A stretch of 64,000 nucleotides of DNA. Origin: Iphinoe sp. HA4291-MV1 (GTDB lineage Bacteria > Cyanobacteriota > Cyanobacteriia > Cyanobacteriales > Nostocaceae). The stretch lies in the NCBI GenBank assembly GCA_019359415.1, contig JAHHHH010000002.1, positions 124,001-188,000 of the forward strand, written 5' to 3'. Below are positions 59,369 through 64,000 of the stretch, one piece after another. A program made the position numbers and the translations under genes. Under the pieces are notes generated by a model. It was not told where the DNA came from and searched no databases. It saw only the letters and a list, made by a program, of their open reading frames with translations. The stretch's first letter is position 1, and each line of letters starts with the position of its first letter.

Positions 59369-59629
59369 TTATATATTTCTCAGCACTTTCGTCCCGTATT
59401 CTTTTTTGCGTGTGAGTGCAAATGGAGATGAAGTTATGATTAAGTTAATGCAGTTTGCTTCAATAAATGTAAGTAATTTTAGACTATCACCTAAATATGC
59501 TGAACCGTTTTTTTGAGAATAGTAAAAGATAAAATCTCGTGTTTTTTGTGGTGTTTGTTGTTCGTAAACGGAAACGCAACTAGGACAATATCCCTTTTTT
59601 TGAGGGACGACACTAAATAGGTTCTCCAT
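59369..59629 (-). pseudogene. N-terminal remnant of an N4-cytosine-type DNA methyltransferase
   Basis: The frame reads NGSAYLGDSLKLLTFIEANCINLIITSSPFALTRKKEYG and then stops after TKVLRNI. The family motif is TSPPF or SPPY at the active site; here the first Pro is Ser (TSSPF). After EYG a frameshift is needed to continue the expected ESAEKYI (readable at 59370-59390 in another frame). It begins with ATG 59629, overlapping the previous gene by 17 bases. The remaining catalytic domain is missing. Confidence 0.7.
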
Positions 59630-59819
59630 CTTCAAGGGTATATAAGTCTGGTTCATTATACAGAAAATCAAATACTTTATCATACTGTGTAAGTTGCATT
59701 AAGTCGTGGGTTAATGGATGTGAACTATCAAAAAATAGCTTTTCTTCTAAGAGAGAACGTTCTTCTTCAGAAAGAGACAAGATGACTTGTAGCAGCGATT
59801 CAACAAGTTTAGTGTTCAT
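59613..59819 (-). CDS. Small hypothetical protein before methyltransferase remnant
   Basis: A 68-residue, mostly helical acidic protein: MNTKLVESLLQVILSLSEEERSLLEEKLFFDS, then LMQLTQYDKVFDFLYNEPDLYTLEDGEPI. The look is that of small antitoxin-like or helper proteins. Its stop overlaps the methyltransferase start, so both were translated together. ATG 59819; the frame opens 15 codons earlier. Confidence 0.55.
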   Translation of the reverse strand: MNTKLVESLLQVILSLSEEERSLLEEKLFFDSSHPLTHDLMQLTQYDKVFDFLYNEPDLYTLEDGEPI

Positions 59820-59971
59820 ATTCAGGTTCAGATATTTTACAAAAAGATAAAATGAATAATACACTATAAAAAATTCCTTGCCTTGCGGTAAAGAATTTAA
59901 ATTTTCATAGAAATGTATCTACACCTCTATGAAAATTTACTCAGAACTCGGTACTCAGGATTGATGAAACA

Positions 59972-60412
59972 TTACCACTTTTTGTATGGTAGAAATTTGC
60001 CAGACATAATCACTTTCACACGATCGCCTTTAGGGTCTTCTTCTTTTTCGATATTCAAAGTAAAATCAATCGCACTCATAATACCGTCACCAAACTTCTC
60101 GTGAATAACTGCTTTCATCGGCATTCCGTAAACTTGCATTATCTCGTAGAAACGATAAATTAGTGGATCGGTTGGGACAACTGGACCAAGACCTTTCACT
60201 GGGTATTCTGTCAATTCTTTAACATCAATCGCATCCAGCCCTAATGCTTCAACTAGTAACTTCGCCTCCTCCTCTGAAGCACTGGCTTGACGATAGAGAA
60301 CAGATGCAATCCATACCTCATCGCGTCCCAAAATCTTTTCCAAATCGGCAAAGGTCAGTCCCTTTTCTTTTTTGGCAGCCAAAAGCTTTTGAGTAATTTC
60401 AGGGATGGACAC
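59972..60412 (-). CDS. cynS: Cyanase (cyanate hydratase)
   Basis: A 146-residue cyanase of normal length, turning cyanate and bicarbonate into ammonia and carbon dioxide. An N-terminal helix-turn-helix-like region ([38 protein letters not shown]) is followed by the active-site Arg and Glu in [11 protein letters not shown] and Ser in DGIMSAIDF. The start is GTG 60412 ([10 protein letters not shown] follows), with AGGAG upstream; the frame opens 59 codons earlier. It is alone among remnants. Confidence 0.94.
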   Translation of the reverse strand: MSIPEITQKLLAAKKEKGLTFADLEKILGRDEVWIASVLYRQASASEEEAKLLVEALGLDAIDVKELTEYPVKGLGPVVPTDPLIYRFYEIMQVYGMPMKAVIHEKFGDGIMSAIDFTLNIEKEEDPKGDRVKVIMSGKFLPYKKW

Positions 60413-60870
60413 TAGAAAACTCCTGTAGTTAAATATTACTTCTTTTGTAGAAATTGTCTCATAAGCTTGGTTTGAAAACATGAAAGTACCAAGAACATAT
60501 CGAATCAACACTGAACGCTGTATTCTTAGATGCGTCTGGGAACAAGATATTCCATATGTCTTCTCAGCTAAACGATTCAAGGGTTTCAACGATGGGATGC
60601 TTTAGAGAAGGGCGGGCTGTCCGGTTCACCCCACAAGAGATATGTATAGAATGATTACTGTCGGTTCGCTTATTTTGAGATGACAAGAGGAATTAATGCC
60701 TTAAGAGGAAAGGAATAAGAAGATTTTCTAACCCAATTGCATAAAGCTTCCCCATTTCCCAGTAGTGTGGAGAACAGCGATAGCAATTTTCTGGGCGAGC
60801 AAGCGATTGCCCAAGGGGCACTGGCGCAGCCAATCGCTAATTGATTTGGGTGTGGGTATAGGGGAAAACA
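60413..60870. other. Gap upstream of cynS
   Basis: 458 bp. It should hold the cynS promoter. A palindrome GTA-N9-TAC at 60425-60439 resembles an NtcA site but has one base too many. The mini-element at 60803-60837 lies here. Confidence 0.5.
60803..60837. repeat. 35-bp palindromic mini-element
   Basis: Begins GCGATTGCCCAAGGGGCACT and ends CAATCGC; closely related, inverted, to 43498-43534. The outer arms pair with each other. Confidence 0.65.
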
Positions 60871-60959
60871 GTGGAAATAAGTTCTGAACGAATAGATGAT
60901 ATTCCAGTGATCGTAGAATGGCTCAAGCAGATGGAAATAGCCAAAGGTTGTTTATTTTT
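60871..60959 (+). pseudogene. 5' fragment of a DUF4277/IS1634-type transposase
   Basis: GTG start followed by EISSERIDDIPVIVEWLKQMEIAK, the common opening of these transposases, and loss of similarity after about 25 residues (GCLFFAYL). Only the first few per cent of the gene remain. Confidence 0.65.
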
Positions 60960-60966
60960 CGCATAT

Positions 60967-61266
60967 TTAGTCGCGTTTCGGCTCGTAATTAAGAACAACA
61001 ATCCCGCAGTCAAATGATGTGGATTTTACTAATGTCAGATTTTGTTTGCTGTCAAGTTCTTTGAAAATTGTCATTCCGTTACCAATTGCAGTTGGATTAA
61101 TGAATAAATGAAACTCGTTTATCAGTCCTTGTTTGATTAGAGCCGATACAAAGGTCGCACCGCCATAAGCGATGATGTCTTTACCGTCTTGTTTTTTTAG
61201 TTTAGTGATTTCGTCAACAAGGTTGCCTTTTGCTAAAACGGTATAAGTAAGGGCGAAATCGGGTGG
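60967..61266 (-). pseudogene. C-terminal remnant of a DHFR/RibD-family reductase
   Basis: About 98 codons of the family C-terminus: GKDIIAYGGATFVSALIKQG, LINEFHLFINPTAIGNGMTIF and a final stop at 60967 (after YEPKRD). The N-terminal half, with the cofactor-binding start, is missing. It abuts the GNAT fragment at 61267, which lies on the other strand. Confidence 0.8.
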
Positions 61267-61542
61267 TCACTTCACCCGAGCTATTGTGGGCGTGGTTATG
61301 CAACAGAGGCGGCACAAATATTACTCACCTATGGCTTTGCACACCGCAAGTTGCACCGAATCACCTCGATCTGCGACACACGTAATACAGCATCTTTTCG
61401 GCTTATGGAGCGTCTTGGCATGAGGCGTGAGGGGCATTTACGGCAAAGCCAATCCATGAAAGGCTCATGGCAGGACGAGTATATGTATGCCTTATTGCAT
61501 AATGAGTGGCTTGCCCAACAGAGTGTCAACGCAGACGGGTAG
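61267..61542 (+). pseudogene. C-terminal remnant of a GNAT acetyltransferase
   Basis: Reads SLHPSYCGRGYATEAAQILL, with the acetyl-CoA loop GRGYAT, then HRITSICDTRNTASFRLMERLGMRREGHLR and SWQDEYMYALL. This is the RimJ/RimL-like C-terminus. The first half is missing, and the fragment starts exactly where the opposite-strand DHFR remnant ends. Confidence 0.8.
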
Positions 61543-61599
61543 AATTTGTGTCATCTTTTATGTGATTGCAGCTGATTTGGATTGAGTTTTTATGCTGAT

Positions 61600-61633
61600 A
61601 AAAAATCTCCTGCTCTAAAGCAGGAGATTTTTT
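61600..61633 (-). terminator. psaB terminator
   Basis: AAAAAATCTCCTGCT, loop, AGCAGGAGATTTTTT: a perfect 15-bp stem, 34 bp after the psaB stop on the minus strand. Strong intrinsic terminator. Confidence 0.9.
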
Positions 61634-61666
61634 ATCTATTTACAGGTGTTGCTCGAGTCAACTACA

Positions 61667-63892
61667 TTAACCAAACTTGCCAGCAGTCGAAGCAATGAGG
61701 AATGCTGCGTAGGTTAAGACGTAGCCCACAGCGAAGTGAGTTAAACCAACAACACGAGCTTGAACGATGGACAGAGCAACGGGCTTGTCTTTCCAGCGAA
61801 CCAGGTTCGCTAAAGGAGTACGCTCGTGTGCCCAAACCAGAGTTTCAATCAACTCTTGCCAGTAACCTCTCCAAGAGATGAGGAACATGAAACCAGTTGC
61901 CCAAACCAGGTGTCCGAACAGGAACATCCAAGCCCAGACTGACAGGTTGCTTGTACCGTAGGGGTTGTAGCCGTTGATTAACTGAGCGGAGTTCGCCCAC
62001 AGGTAATCACGGAACCAGCCCATCAGGTAAGTAGAAGATTCGTTGAACTGTGCGACATTGCCTTGCCAAATACCAAGGTGCTTCCAGTGCCAGTAGAAGG
62101 TGACCCAACCAACTGTGTTGAGTGCCCAGAATGCAGCAAGGTAGAAGGAGTCCCAAGCGGAGATGTCGCAGGTACCGCCACGACCGGGACCATCACATGG
62201 GAAGGCGTAGCCGAAGTCCTTTTTATCGGGCATCAGCTTAGAACCACGGGCATCTAAAGCACCTTTTACCAATACCAAGGTAGTGGTGTGGAGAGCCAGA
62301 GCGATCGCATGGTGAACTAAGAAGTCACCAGGACCGATAGTTAAGAACAAGGAGTTGGTGTTGTCGTTAATTGCACCCAACCAACCTGGCAACCAGACGT
62401 TAGCGTAGTTGGGCCATGCTGTGTAAGCAACGCTATCTGGATTAGATAACAGAACGTTCAAGCCATACAGGACTTTACCATTAGCAGCTTGATTGAACTG
62501 GGCAAACAAAGGCTCAATCAGGATTTGCTTTTCGGGTGTGCCGAAAGCAACAACGACGTCATTGTGGACGTACAGACCTAGGGTGTGGAAGCCCAAGAAC
62601 AGGGATACCCAACTTAGGTGCGAGATAATCGCTTCTTTGTGCTTCAGCACACGGTCTAGTACGTTGCCCTTGTTTTGTTCTGGATCGTAATCACGTACCC
62701 AGAAGATTGCTCCGTGAGCAAAAGCTCCGAGCATTAGGAAGATCGCAATGTACTGGTGATGGGTGTACAAAGCGGCTTGGGTTGTGTAGTCCTTCGCAAT
62801 GAATGCGTAAGATGGCATTGAGTACATATGCTGTGCCACCCAGGAGGTTACTACCCCTAAGCAAGCTAGGTGCCAACCCAATTGGAAATGGAGCGAGTTG
62901 TTGTAGGTATCGTAGATACCTTGGTGAGGCATATTGAACGGACCTTCGACAGGAACGCCGAAGAAGGTCTTGGAGTTCATCATCTCCTTAATGCTGTGAC
63001 CGATACCAAAGTTGGTCCGGTACATATGACCCGCGACGATGAACAGCACTGCGATCCCCAAGTGGTGGTGAGCAATATCTGTCAGCCACAGCGCTTGAGT
63101 CTGGGGATGGAAGCCACCTAGGAATGTCAGAATTGCAGTTCCTGCACCATCTGACGTACCAAATACATGGTTCGCTGTATCGGGGTTCGTAGCGTAAGCA
63201 GCCCAGTTCCCGGTAAAGAAAGGTGTCAATCCTGCTGGATGGGGTGGTGTGCTTAGGAAGTTATCCCAACCCACGTGCTGTCCGCGAGATTCAGGGATTG
63301 CAACGTGAATCAAGTGACCTGCCCAAGCCAAAGAACTCACACCAAACAGACCTGCTAGGTGGTGGTTCAAACGTGGTTCTGCACTCTTAAACCAAGCCAA
63401 GCTAGGACGGTATTTGGGTTGCAAGTGCAGCCAACCAGCAAACAGGAACACTGATGCCAACAGCAGGAGGAACACTGAACCTACGTACAGGTCATTGTTC
63501 GTCCGCATACCAATGGTGTACCACCAGTGGTAAATGCCGGAGTAGGTTATGTTTACTGGATAACTCGCCCCGCCTTGGGTAAAAGCTTCTATTGCTGGTT
63601 TCCCAAATTGCGGATCCCAAATTGCATGCGCGATTGGACGGATATGAAGAGGATCTTTAATCCACTGTTCAAAGTTACCTTGCCAGGCTACATGGAACAG
63701 TAGGCTCGATGCCCACAGGAAGATGATTGCCAAGTGACCGAAGTGAGTTGCGAAAATCTTTTGGTAAAGATTTTCTTCTGTCATGCCATCGTGACTTTCA
63801 AAATCATTTCCTGTTGCAATCGCATACCAGATCCGACGTGTCGTCGGGTCTTGTGCTAGATCCTGGCTAAATTTTGGAAATTTTGTTGCCAT
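61667..63892 (-). CDS. psaB: Photosystem I P700 apoprotein A2
   Basis: A 741-residue PsaB, which with PsaA binds the P700 chlorophylls and most of the photosystem I antenna in the thylakoid. It has eleven membrane helices. The Fe-S cluster FX ligands are in [18 protein letters not shown] near residue 565. The start [23 protein letters not shown] is conserved. PsaA usually lies immediately upstream and should begin outside the window. The 3' end is followed by a strong terminator. Confidence 0.98.
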   Translation of the reverse strand: MATKFPKFSQDLAQDPTTRRIWYAIATGNDFESHDGMTEENLYQKIFATHFGHLAIIFLWASSLLFHVAWQGNFEQWIKDPLHIRPIAHAIWDPQFGKPAIEAFTQGGASYPVNITYSGIYHWWYTIGMRTNNDLYVGSVFLLLLASVFLFAGWLHLQPKYRPSLAWFKSAEPRLNHHLAGLFGVSSLAWAGHLIHVAIPESRGQHVGWDNFLSTPPHPAGLTPFFTGNWAAYATNPDTANHVFGTSDGAGTAILTFLGGFHPQTQALWLTDIAHHHLGIAVLFIVAGHMYRTNFGIGHSIKEMMNSKTFFGVPVEGPFNMPHQGIYDTYNNSLHFQLGWHLACLGVVTSWVAQHMYSMPSYAFIAKDYTTQAALYTHHQYIAIFLMLGAFAHGAIFWVRDYDPEQNKGNVLDRVLKHKEAIISHLSWVSLFLGFHTLGLYVHNDVVVAFGTPEKQILIEPLFAQFNQAANGKVLYGLNVLLSNPDSVAYTAWPNYANVWLPGWLGAINDNTNSLFLTIGPGDFLVHHAIALALHTTTLVLVKGALDARGSKLMPDKKDFGYAFPCDGPGRGGTCDISAWDSFYLAAFWALNTVGWVTFYWHWKHLGIWQGNVAQFNESSTYLMGWFRDYLWANSAQLINGYNPYGTSNLSVWAWMFLFGHLVWATGFMFLISWRGYWQELIETLVWAHERTPLANLVRWKDKPVALSIVQARVVGLTHFAVGYVLTYAAFLIASTAGKFG

Positions 63893-63939
63893 AGGTTTGA
63901 TAAATCCTCTGACCTTCAGCCATCAGGTTCTTAGAGTTT

Positions 63940-63992
63940 TGAGTTCTGAGTTTTGAGTTGGTGAGTATTCAGCACTCAAAACTCAGAACTCA
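63940..63992. repeat. Perfect 19-bp hairpin upstream of psaB
   Basis: TGAGTTCTGAGTTTTGAGT pairs perfectly with positions 63974-63992 over a 15-nt loop. It lies 48 bp before the psaB start, in the probable psaA-psaB spacer, and the arms have a heptamer STRR look. Confidence 0.85.
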
Positions 63993-64000
63993 TGACTTGT

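Noticed and set aside
59250-59516. Open frame opposite the methyltransferase remnant
   Set aside because: It is the antisense of a recognisable gene fragment.
60425-60439. NtcA-like palindrome GTA-TAC before cynS
   Set aside because: The spacer is nine bases, not the eight of the known site, and no suitable -10 box was confirmed.

Overview
The window comes from the chromosome of a filamentous, very probably heterocyst-forming cyanobacterium (order Nostocales or a relative). The evidence is psaB, a ferredoxin-type glutamate synthase, a cyanobacterial RNase E with its arginine-rich tail, many HIP1 octamers (GCGATCGC), heptamer STRR-type tandem repeats in gaps, and a fraC-fraD-fraE cluster for septal cell-cell connections. 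No tRNA, rRNA, tmRNA, rnpB or CRISPR array was seen. The DNA is gene-sparse, with many long gaps filled by palindromes and short tandem repeats.

Layout. 1-6.1 kb: repeat-rich gap, OmpR-type response regulator, ABC ATPase, a chimera of two broken genes, DUF4079 and DUF1830 proteins, and a radical SAM protein of the photosystem II high-light acclimation type. 6.1-15.5 kb: a ten-unit 21-bp repeat array, an exported SMP-30-like lactonase, a WD40 remnant, a DICT plus degenerate HD-GYP protein, a pentapeptide-repeat protein, a VapBC-type toxin-antitoxin pair, a Ser/Thr kinase with WG repeats, and clpS with a CPBP protease. 15.5-27.7 kb: aminotransferase, STAS protein, a two-domain radical SAM protein, rne-rnhB, DUF1997, pheA and a LON-domain protein. 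27.9-33.8 kb: the str ribosomal operon on the minus strand (rpsL, rpsG, fusA, tuf, rpsJ), with an unusual 1.06 kb repeat-filled gap between rpsL and rpsG. 33.8-42.9 kb: A-type Fe-S carrier, cupin, phosphodiester glycosidase, glutamate synthase.

43.1-47.1 kb is a mobile-element scar: a decayed IS5-like transposase, a complete-looking IS1634-type element with 20-bp terminal repeats, and a P450/ketosynthase chimera cut by that element. 47.2-59.1 kb: purN, DUF981, pentapeptide protein, fraE-fraD-fraC, a duplicated CobO-like ATPase, a diheme cytochrome c, secA and an SGNH hydrolase. 59.3-61.5 kb is a second gene graveyard (methyltransferase, transposase, DHFR and GNAT remnants) around an intact cyanase gene. 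psaB closes the window; psaA should lie just beyond the right edge.

No clearly new multi-gene system was found. The most unusual signal is repeat DNA inside reading frames that stay open: STRR-like DNA in the linker of the 910-residue radical SAM protein, repeat-type DNA in the phosphodiester glycosidase, and a 116-bp palindromic element inside the IS1634-type transposase. The exact 21-bp heptapeptide-coding array at 6467-6676 and a perfect 19-bp stem upstream of psaB are also worth a look.
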